NCBI GenBank assembly: GCA_963775085.1
Contig: CAVZHO010000009.1
Span: forward strand, 143,335-207,334
Length of the DNA: 64,000 bases
Origin: JAAFIP01 sp963775085
GTDB lineage: Bacteria; Pseudomonadota; Gammaproteobacteria; Burkholderiales; Burkholderiaceae_C
Direction: 5' to 3'
Below are positions 24,734 to 33,116 of the stretch, piece by piece. The stretch's first letter is position 1; the number at the start of each line of letters is the position of its first letter. The notes beneath the pieces are model-generated. The model was not told the DNA's origin and did no database searches. It saw nothing but the letters and a program-made list of their open reading frames with translations. The position numbers and the translations under genes were made by a program.

Positions 24734-27123
24734 TTTGCAATGATGTTGAGTACGGATGGCGGATCCAGCTTAACCGCCTCGCCCATTCCAATCGGGCGCA
24801 GGCTGGTGAATGACAATTGAATATTGCCAGCAGCCTTGACTTTGAACTGGATTTGAACGACCGAACCTTCGCCTGTCGCCCCTGTGGAGTCGTTGCGTAA
24901 GAGGCCAATACTGATGCGCCCAGTGGTCGGATTGTTAGCCTGCACAAAGCTGGTCGCACTGTCTCCCTGCTTGAGGAACGAGCCCTCTGCAATGGCCACT
25001 ACGTCCAGCAAGTTGGCAGGGTATGCAATCTCCATAGGCAAGCCGCGCAAATCGGCTCCAGAGTTCACATTGACTGTCACGGCAAAGCTATCCCCCAGTT
25101 TCACCGCACTGGGCCCCTGCCACAGTACGCGCGTGCCTAAGGGGGACGGGGCGTTGGCACCCGGTAATGTCGGTGCGATCATCGCTACGGCCGGCGCAGT
25201 GGCTGCGGGAGCGCCGCCAGGTGGCGAGGCACTTCCTTGACCCTCCCCCAAAAGTCCCAATGGCGGAGTGAACACTGGGGACGCTGACGCGGGCGAGGTA
25301 GTCGCGGGCGAGGCTGGCGTGGGGGTTGTGGAAACACCCACGTTGGCACGCGTCACTGCGGCGGGGGCTTGTCGCAGCCGTGTTGACAACTCGCTACCCA
25401 CCCACAACTCCGCTTGCGCAATATCCGCGCGTGCGGCGGGGCGGATGATGCGCGGCGTAATGGCCAGAACCAACTCGGTACGTTGGTAGTCATCTTTGTG
25501 GCTCGAAAACAAACGTCCTGCGAGAGGCAAATCGCCCAAACCGGGAACTCGATTGGAGCTGCTGCGATCCTCGTTACTGATCAGGCCACCTAGCAACTGG
25601 GTTTCGCCGTCACGCAAGCGCAGGCTGGTGGTCGCGTTGCGGGTACCGATTTGATAGGCCAATGAACCTCCTGCACTGCGCACCTCTTTTACCAGGGAAC
25701 TCACTTCTAACGCGAGTTTGATAAGTACTTCGTCGTCGGGCGAAACGATGGGCTCTACATCTAGCTTCAGACCTACATCCAGATAACTGACGTTTTCTGA
25801 CACAAATCCGCTGGCACTTGCTGTGGACGTGATGACAGGCACTTTATCGCCGATCAAAATTTTTGCTTTCTCCCGGCTTTTGGTACGTATGCGCGGATTT
25901 GCCAGTGTATTGAAGTCCCCCACTTCACGGCGCAGATTTACCAGTAACCCGGCCACGCTGATGCCCACTTGCGATGAATTGATATCGCGCAGACTACTGA
26001 CGGTTAAACCTGCCGCACCGCTGGCGGTCAATGGCGTTAGTGAAAAATTATTGGGGAAGTTAATACCCAATTCCGTCAAGCGCGATGTTTTGATTTCCAA
26101 AATTTCCACTTCCAGCATGACCTCAGCCTCGCCGACATCATGCAGGGCAACCAAGCGTTCAGCCAGCGTGATGATCTCGGGGGTTTCTCGCAAGGCGATC
26201 AAATTGGCCCGTTCGTCTACAAACGGATCCTTGACCCTCAGCATGCTGCGCAACAACGCGGCAGTGGCCTTGGCCTCGGCATGCGCCAAATAAAACACCC
26301 GCACTATTTGTTCTTGATGCTCTTTGTTTTTGTCGGGCGTGTTGGGATAGATCAGCAGGGTCTGCGGATCCATGATGCGGCGGGCCAACTGGTGTGCACC
26401 CAGCACCATGTCTATGGCATCTTCAACCTTGCCTGCGCGCATGTAGATCGTGGCGCGGCTGTCGAGCTTCACGTCCCGATCCAACACAAAATTAATGCCG
26501 CTGCCCCGCGTAATTGCTTCGAGCAATGACGACAGAGGTGCATTGCGAAAATCCAGACTGATCGGGCGACTTTCGGCCAACGATCGGCGACCTGCACCGT
26601 CACTGGACAAGCGCTGCTCTAGCTCCATTTGACGCGACAGCGCGACCAGACTTGGGTGACGCGGTGCGTCCCGCAGGGCGGCATCCAGGGTGCGTATAGC
26701 CTGGTCTTTTTTACCAGCTCCCGCCTGGGCGCGCGCTTCCTCCAGGCTTTTCAGCGCACGCCGCTCGGTTTGCAAGTCCGCTTGTAATGCTGGCCAGCGG
26801 CTGTTTTGGGGATCCAAAGCGATCGCCCGTTTGAGCGTTTTCTCAGCATCAATTAACCGGCCTTCGATACGTTCTTGCGCTGCCTGCGCTACCAGTCGCG
26901 CTGCGGCCTCGGAGCGTGCGGTGACAAGGCCCACGCGCAGGGTCACACTCTCGGGATATTGCACCAAACCCTGCTCCAGGCCAGTGATCGCTGCCTCATA
27001 TTGCCCAGCACGCAACTTGCCGGTAGCATCATCACGAATCACCTGCTGCGCGCAGCCTATGAGGGCAAACGCACAGATAATGGCCGACAAACGATGCGGC
27101 GTTGAGAGGAAGCGATGTGTCAT
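24730..27123 (-). CDS. gspD: Outer-membrane secretin with TPR and cohesin domains
   Basis: 797 residues. Lipoprotein-type signal (LSAIICAFALIGC) near residue 24, then TPR-like repeats to about residue 150, a secretin N-domain (PISLDFRNAPLSSLLEAI), the secretin core (EVMLEVEILEIKTSRL; VPGLGDLPLAGRLF; LVLAITPRIIR), a Pro/Ala/Thr-rich linker and a C-terminal cohesin-like domain (VKLGDSFAVTVNVNSG, then VVQIQFKVKAAG). It should form the exit pore for folded substrates. The cohesin extension is seen in some GspD-like proteins, where its partner is unknown. Confidence 0.9.
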   Translation of the reverse strand: MTHRFLSTPHRLSAIICAFALIGCAQQVIRDDATGKLRAGQYEAAITGLEQGLVQYPESVTLRVGLVTARSEAAARLVAQAAQERIEGRLIDAEKTLKRAIALDPQNSRWPALQADLQTERRALKSLEEARAQAGAGKKDQAIRTLDAALRDAPRHPSLVALSRQMELEQRLSSDGAGRRSLAESRPISLDFRNAPLSSLLEAITRGSGINFVLDRDVKLDSRATIYMRAGKVEDAIDMVLGAHQLARRIMDPQTLLIYPNTPDKNKEHQEQIVRVFYLAHAEAKATAALLRSMLRVKDPFVDERANLIALRETPEIITLAERLVALHDVGEAEVMLEVEILEIKTSRLTELGINFPNNFSLTPLTASGAAGLTVSSLRDINSSQVGISVAGLLVNLRREVGDFNTLANPRIRTKSREKAKILIGDKVPVITSTASASGFVSENVSYLDVGLKLDVEPIVSPDDEVLIKLALEVSSLVKEVRSAGGSLAYQIGTRNATTSLRLRDGETQLLGGLISNEDRSSSNRVPGLGDLPLAGRLFSSHKDDYQRTELVLAITPRIIRPAARADIAQAELWVGSELSTRLRQAPAAVTRANVGVSTTPTPASPATTSPASASPVFTPPLGLLGEGQGSASPPGGAPAATAPAVAMIAPTLPGANAPSPLGTRVLWQGPSAVKLGDSFAVTVNVNSGADLRGLPMEIAYPANLLDVVAIAEGSFLKQGDSATSFVQANNPTTGRISIGLLRNDSTGATGEGSVVQIQFKVKAAGNIQLSFTSLRPIGMGEAVKLDPPSVLNIIAK

Positions 27124-27737
27124 CGTATTTCGTATTTTGGTGGTTCAGGCAGGTCTAGCCTTGCGGTTGTGCCCAGTACTGGGTAGCTCAACTGCACTGC
27201 TCGATCTGTGATGCTGTCAACCCGATAGCCATTGGCCAGTTCTTGCCCAACGGAAAGCGTAACAGGGGATTCCGCCAGGGTGGCAAAAATTACCTGCTTC
27301 CCATCCGGATTAGTCATTCGACCCATAAAGCGCAAGTTGAGCTGTGGGGGGCTGGGAACGGGAGCTGCCATCACTGGCGGAGGAAGGGGTGGCGGAGCAG
27401 GTTGCGAAGCAGGCGCCGAGGTTGCAGACGCGGGCTTTTGGGGTGCGGGGGCCACTGTGGCCGCCTCTAGGGAAAACGGGTCGCGCGCGGCCGCTTCGAG
27501 CCTGTTGCGCTTCAGTTGCTGTGGCACCGCATCAGATACTGTTTTTGCAGGCAAGACAGTCCGATTCGGTGGCGTGTTGGCTTCTGCCTGGGCGGAAGCT
27601 CCAACCAATGCACCGGCAGATGAAGGGAATGCAAAATGTTCACTCGGTACAGCGCGTTTGCCACTATTACTGACAAACCAAGCCGCCAGTAAAACGCCTA
27701 AGCCCAGCGCTAGCATTATTCGTCGGCGAAACGTCAT
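27120..27737 (-). CDS. GspC/PilP-like periplasmic linker protein
   Basis: 205 residues. One N-terminal membrane helix (IMLALGLGVLLAAWFV), a long Pro/Ala-rich spacer, and a C-terminal domain with LRFMGRMTNPDGKQVIF and VTLSVGQELANGYRV, the pattern of the GspC homology region or PilP. It should couple the secretin to the inner membrane. It overlaps the secretin start by 4 bases. Confidence 0.75.
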   Translation of the reverse strand: MTFRRRIMLALGLGVLLAAWFVSNSGKRAVPSEHFAFPSSAGALVGASAQAEANTPPNRTVLPAKTVSDAVPQQLKRNRLEAAARDPFSLEAATVAPAPQKPASATSAPASQPAPPPLPPPVMAAPVPSPPQLNLRFMGRMTNPDGKQVIFATLAESPVTLSVGQELANGYRVDSITDRAVQLSYPVLGTTARLDLPEPPKYEIR

Positions 27738-27741
27738 GGAG

Positions 27742-28281
27742 CTAGTCCCTGGCGTAGAGCGTTAGAACTAGCTGCCAGTCCTGCCGCGTGGCGTTGTTTA
27801 TGCCGGGCCGTATGGTCAGACTCTGCACTGCCAAACTTGGGTAGCGCCCTAGCAGTTCAGCCAACCACACTTTGCACTTCCCGTATTCGCCTACCGTATT
27901 GACCGTTAGCTGCACTTTACCCCACTCGCCGGCAGTTGGGACTTGGTGCAGCACAGTCAAGCCGCCCAGGCTCACGCCCAATGCTTGAGAGTTGCGGCCC
28001 ATATCGCGCACCACATCGTCCACCTGAGTGCGACCCGGTAGGCTCTGGGTAAAGTCCGCGATTGGTAGAGTTGGTGCCGGCAAGGTCAGGGCTTGATTGA
28101 GTCGTACCCGCTCCTGCACTGCAGCGAGGCTAGCGCTGGACACCGCAAATTGGCGACCAACGCGCTCACGCAGGCCGTACCCCAGCGCCGATGCCAACAA
28201 TACCGCGATCAGCGCAAGACTGAGGTGGATAGCAGTTGGCCAGCGGCCAAATGGACGGTGCAATAGATGAAGTAAAGACAT
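27742..28281 (-). CDS. PilO/GspM-like assembly protein, first gene of the operon
   Basis: About 179 residues from the ATG at 28281; a TTG five codons upstream is possible. One membrane segment (LSLALIAVLLASALGYGL) precedes a periplasmic domain with RTQVDDVVRDMGRNSQAL, as in PilO/GspM ferredoxin-like proteins. Assignment is by topology and operon place. Confidence 0.65.
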   Translation of the reverse strand: MSLLHLLHRPFGRWPTAIHLSLALIAVLLASALGYGLRERVGRQFAVSSASLAAVQERVRLNQALTLPAPTLPIADFTQSLPGRTQVDDVVRDMGRNSQALGVSLGGLTVLHQVPTAGEWGKVQLTVNTVGEYGKCKVWLAELLGRYPSLAVQSLTIRPGINNATRQDWQLVLTLYARD

Positions 28282-28327
28282 GTACAGCGTTTGCAAACAA
28301 TTTAGCCTTTAGACACGGCTTTTTTGC

Positions 28328-28357
28328 ATTCTAAAGGTTGCTTACCACGTGAAACAA
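28328..28357 (-). promoter_or_regulatory. Possible sigma70 promoter of the secretion operon
   Basis: Read on the minus strand: TTGTTT, 18 bases, TAGAAT, ending about 47 bases before the first ATG. The -35 box is weak. Confidence 0.35.
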
Positions 28358-28446
28358 CCGTTACGATAATATTTTTCCGAGAAACCCCAGTGGATTGACC
28401 TATGAAGTGAGAACCTGTACTCGCATAGATTGGGCTGGCAAAGGGG

Positions 28447-28800
28447 TCATCGATGCGCCCGTTCATGTGCACCAGGCCCATCTCGTCCAGGTGTTCGTGC
28501 TTCGGTGAAGCCCCGGTCGGTGGCCAGGCCTGTCAGGCTGTCGGTGACATCGGACAGGCCGTTGAGGTTGCGCCGCTTGCCCCAGGGGTCGTAGGCCAGG
28601 CGCTCAATCTCTGCTCCGGCTTCGTTGCTGATGGCGGCGATGGAGCCGAGCTGGTCGTGGTGGAAGTAGCGCAGGCTGGCGGCCTGGTTGGCGCCAATGG
28701 CGGCGTTGCCTGCGGCCAGGTTGCCGCTGCGGGTGACCTGCATGGCAAAGACCATGCCACCGGCGCTGAGGTAATGCTTGTGCTCGGTGATGCCGTTGGT
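28447..28800 (-). pseudogene. Rhs core fragment, frameshifted
   Basis: About 118 codons of the conserved Rhs core (ITEHKHYLSAGG, MVFAMQVTRSGNLAAG, LAYDPWGKRRNLNG). Compared with the other copies, the bases near 28500 (TGCTTCGGTG for TGCATCGTG) break the frame before GRFMSADP. No linker, tip or immunity gene remains. It lies just upstream of the secretion operon and next to mazEF. Confidence 0.85.
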
Positions 28801-28819
28801 TTTTCAGGCATTTTTGGAT

Positions 28820-28830
28820 ATACAATGTAT
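28820..28830. promoter_or_regulatory. Palindrome in the mazEF promoter
   Basis: ATACAATGTAT is a perfect palindrome around one base. It overlaps a TATACAAT-like -10 box about 20 bases upstream of mazE and could be the autoregulatory operator. Confidence 0.45.
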
Positions 28831-28849
28831 CTACCAACTGGAGGTGGCC

Positions 28850-29089
28850 ATGCTAGTAGAAGTCGTCAAATGGGGAAACAGCCACGCGGTGCGTTTACCC
28901 GCATCCGCGCTGAAAGAGTTGCATGTTGCAGGTGGTGATCAGCTCGACCTGAAAATGCAGGATGGCAAGATGGTTCTGGCACCTGCGCCACGGCAATACC
29001 AGCTTGCAGACATGCTCGCCAAAATCACCAAAAATAACCAGCACGCGCTGGTAGATTTTGGCGCACCGGCAGGCCGTGAAACATGGTAA
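28850..29089 (+). CDS. mazE: MazE-like antitoxin
   Basis: 79 residues starting MLVEVVKWGNSHAVRLPAS, the AbrB-type swapped-hairpin DNA-binding fold of MazE/PemI, and ending GAPAGRETW, the toxin-binding tail. The ATG at 28850 has a GGAGGTG site. It overlaps mazF by 7 bases. It probably represses its own promoter with MazF. Confidence 0.9.
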   Translation: MLVEVVKWGNSHAVRLPASALKELHVAGGDQLDLKMQDGKMVLAPAPRQYQLADMLAKITKNNQHALVDFGAPAGRETW

Positions 29090-29433
29090 GCAGCCGAGCC
29101 AGTGCGCCAGATGCAGGGGATGTCGTATGGTTAGAACACGATCCGCAGGCGGGCCACGAGCAAGCAGGGCACAGGCCCGCACTTGTCCTGTCGCCCAAGG
29201 CCTATAACGCAGCCACCGGGCTGATGCTGTGCTGCCCAGTGACCACCCAGGTCAAAGGCTACCCGTTTGAGGTGGAGTTGATTGGCGTCAAAGGCCTCAA
29301 AGGTGTAGTGCTCTCAGACCAGCTACGCAGCATGGATTGGGAGGCACGCCAGGCCAGCAAAGCAGGCCGCGCCGCCGACGATGTGGTGGCCGAAGTGCTT
29401 GCCAAGCTGAAGGTTTTATTGCCCATGCGATAA
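29083..29433 (+). CDS. mazF: MazF-like endoribonuclease toxin
   Basis: 116 residues with GDVVWLEHDPQAGHEQAGHR, PALVLSPKAYN, LMLCCPVTTQVKGYPFEV and LSDQLRSMDW, all characteristic of MazF/PemK. It cleaves mRNA at short motifs; the motif here is unknown. The gene is intact and coupled to mazE. Confidence 0.93.
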   Translation: MVSSRASAPDAGDVVWLEHDPQAGHEQAGHRPALVLSPKAYNAATGLMLCCPVTTQVKGYPFEVELIGVKGLKGVVLSDQLRSMDWEARQASKAGRAADDVVAEVLAKLKVLLPMR

Positions 29434-29635
29434 GCTGAACGACCAGATAATAATATTGAAATCCGGCTACAGCCCAACAAAATATGGCGTAAACAGCTAT
29501 CGTATTTATAGTGATCGCAGCTTATTGTGAAAACTATGCAATGCCGCTATCTGGGCATGTTTTTCTTGATAAGACCGGTCGCCGAACTGTGGATGGGTGT
29601 GAAGAGCAAATGGTATTTGACCCCATTTTTTCATG
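29434..29635 (+). repeat. Diverged repeat B-like segment after mazF
   Basis: It holds GGCGTAAACAGCTATCG and a TATTTGACCCCATTTTTT end, with unrelated bases between, so it keeps the B layout only. A 28-base sequence at 29565-29592 recurs at 29922-29948. Confidence 0.55.
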
Positions 29636-29900
29636 GGTTGTTTGCTTTTGGGATTGATTTTTTGAGCCTTTACCCATTAAATCAGCCTGTAGTCCCTGTC
29701 GATAGGACGTAAGCAGCTACTAAATTAATAGTGGATAGGACGATGGCCCTGCCGTGGCATGCGGGGCTATATGCTGCTAACGATGCTCACTCCGCTCTCT
29801 CGTTATTTCTGAAATGGGAAATGGGAAATGGGAGACTTGACCCTATAGTCCTATTACCCTATAGTCCTGACCCTGTAGTCCTGACCCTGTAGTCCTCATT
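29636..29900 (+). repeat. Repeat A, copy 7
   Basis: A full copy with a tandem GGGAAAT unit and several GACCCTGTAGTCC units at the end. From 29901 to 29987 the sequence contains two TTTATC words and the second half of the 28-base direct repeat. Confidence 0.85.
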
Positions 29901-29987
29901 TATCCTCCATTTATCTTATTGCTTGACAAGACTGGTCGCCGAACTGTAGGGCTTGCGCAGACAGCTATGGATTTGATAACACCACAG

Positions 29988-30431
29988 TCAATATCGCTTG
30001 CCTTTATTTTCAACAAACTGACGTATATCCTCAATCGACAACACCCATTCGGAAACCTCGCTTTGCTCTTCTGCGGTGCCTTGAATTCTGGGCGGAATAT
30101 GTGGCACCACGGCACTAGCCAATCCAATTAGCAATGCCGCACTATCACGTGAGAACTGTTCTTGCAAGTACACATTTCCCCCTTCCCTGTACATCGCCCA
30201 GTAGGTGACGCCAGAGCTATCCTCTGAAGGTTGAACATCGGTTATGAGTACACAGCAATCGACGCGCCCATCCGCTAAAGATTGCAAGGCATCCATCCAC
30301 TGAGATTCGTAGGCTGCCGGAGTCCATAAAGTTGTGATCAGAGGAACAATTTCTTTATGGTCTCCAATGATTGATTCACACTTCCCTTGCAAGGGATTAC
30401 CTACATCAATTGATCGAATGCTGAATGTCAT
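29988..30431 (-). CDS. Predicted immunity protein of the Rhs tip at 30428
   Basis: 147 residues, soluble, with TLWTPAAYESQWMDALQSLADG and VLITDVQ segments that recall CdiI-type immunity proteins. Its ATG overlaps the proper-frame stop of the toxin tip as ATGA. The tip itself is frameshifted, but the immunity gene is intact, as expected if protection is still selected. Confidence 0.65.
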   Translation of the reverse strand: MTFSIRSIDVGNPLQGKCESIIGDHKEIVPLITTLWTPAAYESQWMDALQSLADGRVDCCVLITDVQPSEDSSGVTYWAMYREGGNVYLQEQFSRDSAALLIGLASAVVPHIPPRIQGTAEEQSEVSEWVLSIEDIRQFVENKGKRY

Positions 30432-31019
30432 TTCCCAATCCGATCTAGATTTTCGTCATAGGTACCGGTGCGCCGCCCTCGCCTATCAAAGCCCTTCCCA
30501 CTCACCGCCATTGTGTTGATCGACATCTGGTGTAATGAAGTCCTTACCATTTGTAAAAACGGGCTGCCCGTGCGAATTAAAGGGCGGATCTTTGACTTTC
30601 CGGTCGTAGCCCAACTCTTTAGCTTTGTCGGCTGCACTAGTCGAATCGGGAGATGGTTCTGCTGGTTTGTCCGCTGCGTTGTCTGCTCCGCCCTGCGCCG
30701 CATCCCTCCCATTCCCACTGTCCGGGTTAGCCGCTTCGTTCATTGTAAACAATCGCCAACTTGTCCACAAGCCTCGTCCCAATTGAGCCGCCCTTATTCC
30801 GACCCCAACCACAGCCGCAGCGCATGGGGCAACCAGAGCACACCCCGCCGGAGCAAGCTGATTTGAGTAGTCCCGCCAGGTCAGAGGACGGTTAATTTCT
30901 TCATAACTTTTCACCGCCGACGCTGACACATGGGCCGCCGCTACCGAAATAAATGCATTGCCCGCGCCATCTCCACAACTTCCCCTACTCACGCGCGCCG
31001 CAATACAACCCGCAATCAT
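30428..31019 (-). pseudogene. Orphan Rhs toxin tip with frameshift
   Basis: It starts with an ATG (MIAGCIAARVSRGSCG) that overlaps the stop of the upstream Rhs fragment as ATGA. A linker leads to a tip with FNSHGQPVFTNGKDFITPD, DQHNGGEW and TGTYDENLDRIGK, a pattern I recall from CdiA/Rhs toxin C-terminal domains of the Ntox type (RNase group; name uncertain). An extra G after GAGTGG at about 30500 shifts the frame and truncates the protein after HNGGEWEGL; removing it restores HNGGEWKGFDRRG and the native end. The tip is therefore probably inactive. Confidence 0.7.
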
Positions 31020-31759
31020 CCTTCCTGGGAGGCTCTCGCCCCCGAATCGCGAATCACATCCGAAGCGGCTCCCCTGCCGCAGTCCCCTCCGTTGGCCGAA
31101 GCTACAGCACAACCCTTTGCAGCATTTATCGCTGCGTTGATAAAGACGTTCTCGGAGCCGGGAACGAAGCTGACAACCATGCCAAGGGGGCCGCCATTTT
31201 TGTAGCCGTTGTAGGCATTCACTGCCATCGTGCAGTAGCCTGCGCAGAAGGCTACATCTGCAACTGCGGCAACTGCTTGAACAACAACATGTTTGATGAA
31301 ATCTCTAAAGAACTTCTTCAAACTGAAGTACCCACTCGGATCCGTCAAATTCAGCGGGTTGTTCATCACATAGGCATAGCGGTTATGGCTTTGCAGCATG
31401 CCCGGGGCCTGGATGATGGGGTCGGCGCTCATGAAGCGGCCGATCAAGGGGTCATAGATGCGCCCGTTCATATGCACCACGCCCATCTCGTCCAGGTGTT
31501 CGTGCATCGTGAAGCCCCGGTCGGTGCTCAGGCCCACCAGGCTGTCGGTGACGTCGGACAGGCCGTTGAGGTTGCGCCGCTTGCCCCAGGGGTCGTAGGC
31601 CAGGCGTTCGATCTCTGCTCCGGCTTCGTTGCTGATGGCGGCGATGGAGCCAAGCTGGTCGTGGTGAAAGTAGCGCAGGCTGACGGCCAGGTTGGCGCCG
31701 ATGGCGGCGTTGCCTGCGGCCAGGTTGCCGGTGCGGGTGACCTGCAGGGCAAAGACCAT
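31016..31759 (-). CDS. Truncated Rhs fragment 3 (core plus short linker)
   Basis: 247 residues. Residues 1-142 are the Rhs core, followed by a linker (AAKGCAVASANGGDCGRGA) that stops at 31016. The following tip ORF begins with a similar Cys/Gly motif (GCIAARVSRGSCGDGAG), so two linkers appear joined end to end. The upstream part of rhs is missing and the DNA passes into the vapBC unit at about 31800 with the same joint as at 5865. Confidence 0.75.
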   Translation of the reverse strand: MVFALQVTRTGNLAAGNAAIGANLAVSLRYFHHDQLGSIAAISNEAGAEIERLAYDPWGKRRNLNGLSDVTDSLVGLSTDRGFTMHEHLDEMGVVHMNGRIYDPLIGRFMSADPIIQAPGMLQSHNRYAYVMNNPLNLTDPSGYFSLKKFFRDFIKHVVVQAVAAVADVAFCAGYCTMAVNAYNGYKNGGPLGMVVSFVPGSENVFINAAINAAKGCAVASANGGDCGRGAASDVIRDSGARASQEG

Positions 31760-31884
31760 GCCGCCGGCGCTAAGGTAGTGTTTGTGTTCGGTGATGCCGG
31801 CTGAGTTGCAGTGTACGCGGGCAGTGCTGTTGGCGCTGCTTTGCGGTAAACTGAGACCCTAATGGTTACCTACAGGAATACCCC

Positions 31885-32112
31885 ATGACCAGCATCACGA
31901 TTGAACTGCCTGACGATGTGGCCCTGGCTGCGCAGCAAGCTGGTTTGCTCAGCAGTAGCACGGTGAGTTCTGTGCTGCGCGAACTCGTGCGGGTACGTGC
32001 TGCGGCAAAATTCAGACAAGTCATTACGACGTTCACCGCGCAGCCCACCAACGACGCTGAGCTAAACCCGCAAGACCTACAAATTGCTATTCATGCTGCG
32101 AGCCGTCATTGA
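31885..32112 (+). CDS. vapB: VapB-like antitoxin, copy 2
   Basis: 75 residues, identical to copy 1 except ELNPQ for ELHPQ. It overlaps vapC by 20 bases. Upstream bases are shared with copy 1 back into the Rhs fragment, showing segmental duplication. Confidence 0.8.
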   Translation: MTSITIELPDDVALAAQQAGLLSSSTVSSVLRELVRVRAAAKFRQVITTFTAQPTNDAELNPQDLQIAIHAASRH

Positions 32113-32515
32113 TACCAACACTTGGGTATCAGGGCTGATTTGGGGTGGCGCTCCCCGAGCCTTAATTCAGCAGGTGTTAGATGGCGAGTTGCGCGGCATC
32201 ACTTCAACCATCTTGGCACGTGAATTTGAACGCGTCTTGCAATACCCTCGAATAGATAAGGCGCTGGTCAAGCGCGGCTTGGTTGCCACTGACTTGAGCA
32301 CGCAGTTTTCTTTGCTCAACGACTTGGTTAAAACAACACCCATCGCACAGCGCATGAGCCGCGACCCTGACGACGATGCGGTATTGGCCTGCGCACTGGC
32401 CGCAAAAGCAGACTTGATTGTCTCGGGCGATCAAGACTTGCTGGTTCTGCAAACATTTGAGGGCATTCCTATCATCACGGCTGCGCAGGCGCTGGAGCGG
32501 TTGACAGCGCGATAG
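32093..32515 (+). CDS. vapC: VapC-like PIN toxin, copy 2
   Basis: 140 residues, identical in protein to copy 1 and differing at a few silent bases. With its own vapB it forms a complete module. The ATG choice is as for copy 1. Repeat B follows the stop. Confidence 0.88.
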   Translation: MLRAVIDTNTWVSGLIWGGAPRALIQQVLDGELRGITSTILAREFERVLQYPRIDKALVKRGLVATDLSTQFSLLNDLVKTTPIAQRMSRDPDDDAVLACALAAKADLIVSGDQDLLVLQTFEGIPIITAAQALERLTAR

Positions 32516-32690
32516 ACGGAGCATCGATAGCCATCAAAGATGGCACTTTAGCTATATAAATAAAGCGTAAACAGCTATTGAATGTATAGCAATAGTGGAT
32601 ATGCAAGGGGTGTCCGTAGGTTGGCCATCCAGGGTTAGGGTTAACTGGGATAAATGTGATCTGACCCCATTTATCCCGTAGTCCCAGACT
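32516..32690 (+). repeat. Repeat B, copy 3
   Basis: Nearly the same as copy 2. It ends GATCTGACCCCATTTATCCC and then meets the 3' end of a minus-strand immunity gene. Confidence 0.85.
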
Positions 32691-32696
32691 ACCCGT

Positions 32697-33110
32697 TTAG
32701 TTGCTATTTACTGAGTCGATTTTATTGAAGCACGTCTGCAAATCACCAATAATAATTACCGAAAACATCGCAGCTAGAAATGAGCAAATTATGTTTGTCG
32801 TGACGATAATACCTGGCGATTGAAAAATCAAAGCGGTGCCGATATCGCTACCTACCCGAAAAAACGCGTTGACTAGCACGGGCGTAGCCAATATTGAGGC
32901 AAAAACTGCGGCAAGTCTGTACCGAAACCCAATCAGTTTTGAAAGCACAATAAGAAAACAGATTCCAATCCACACAACTGCCACTAGCTCATTCCACATT
33001 TCCACGTTAAAAGTTTCCTTTGACCAAAAAAAAGCTTGCAAAAAAAGCAGAATTGAAGCGGTAAATCCCATGCTGCCAGTTGTTTTATAGCGGTGAATAA
33101 ACGATAGCAT
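32697..33110 (-). CDS. Predicted polytopic membrane immunity protein
   Basis: 137 residues with about four hydrophobic segments (ILLFLQAFFW; LVAVVWIGICFLIVLS; LAAVFASILATPVLVNAF; IICSFLAAMFSVIIIG). It starts 6 bases after the stop of the Rhs fragment 4 gene, so it is the likely immunity partner. Base composition is AT-rich compared with the core genes. No family is recognised. Confidence 0.6.
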   Translation of the reverse strand: MLSFIHRYKTTGSMGFTASILLFLQAFFWSKETFNVEMWNELVAVVWIGICFLIVLSKLIGFRYRLAAVFASILATPVLVNAFFRVGSDIGTALIFQSPGIIVTTNIICSFLAAMFSVIIIGDLQTCFNKIDSVNSN

Positions 33111-33116
33111 TGGCGC

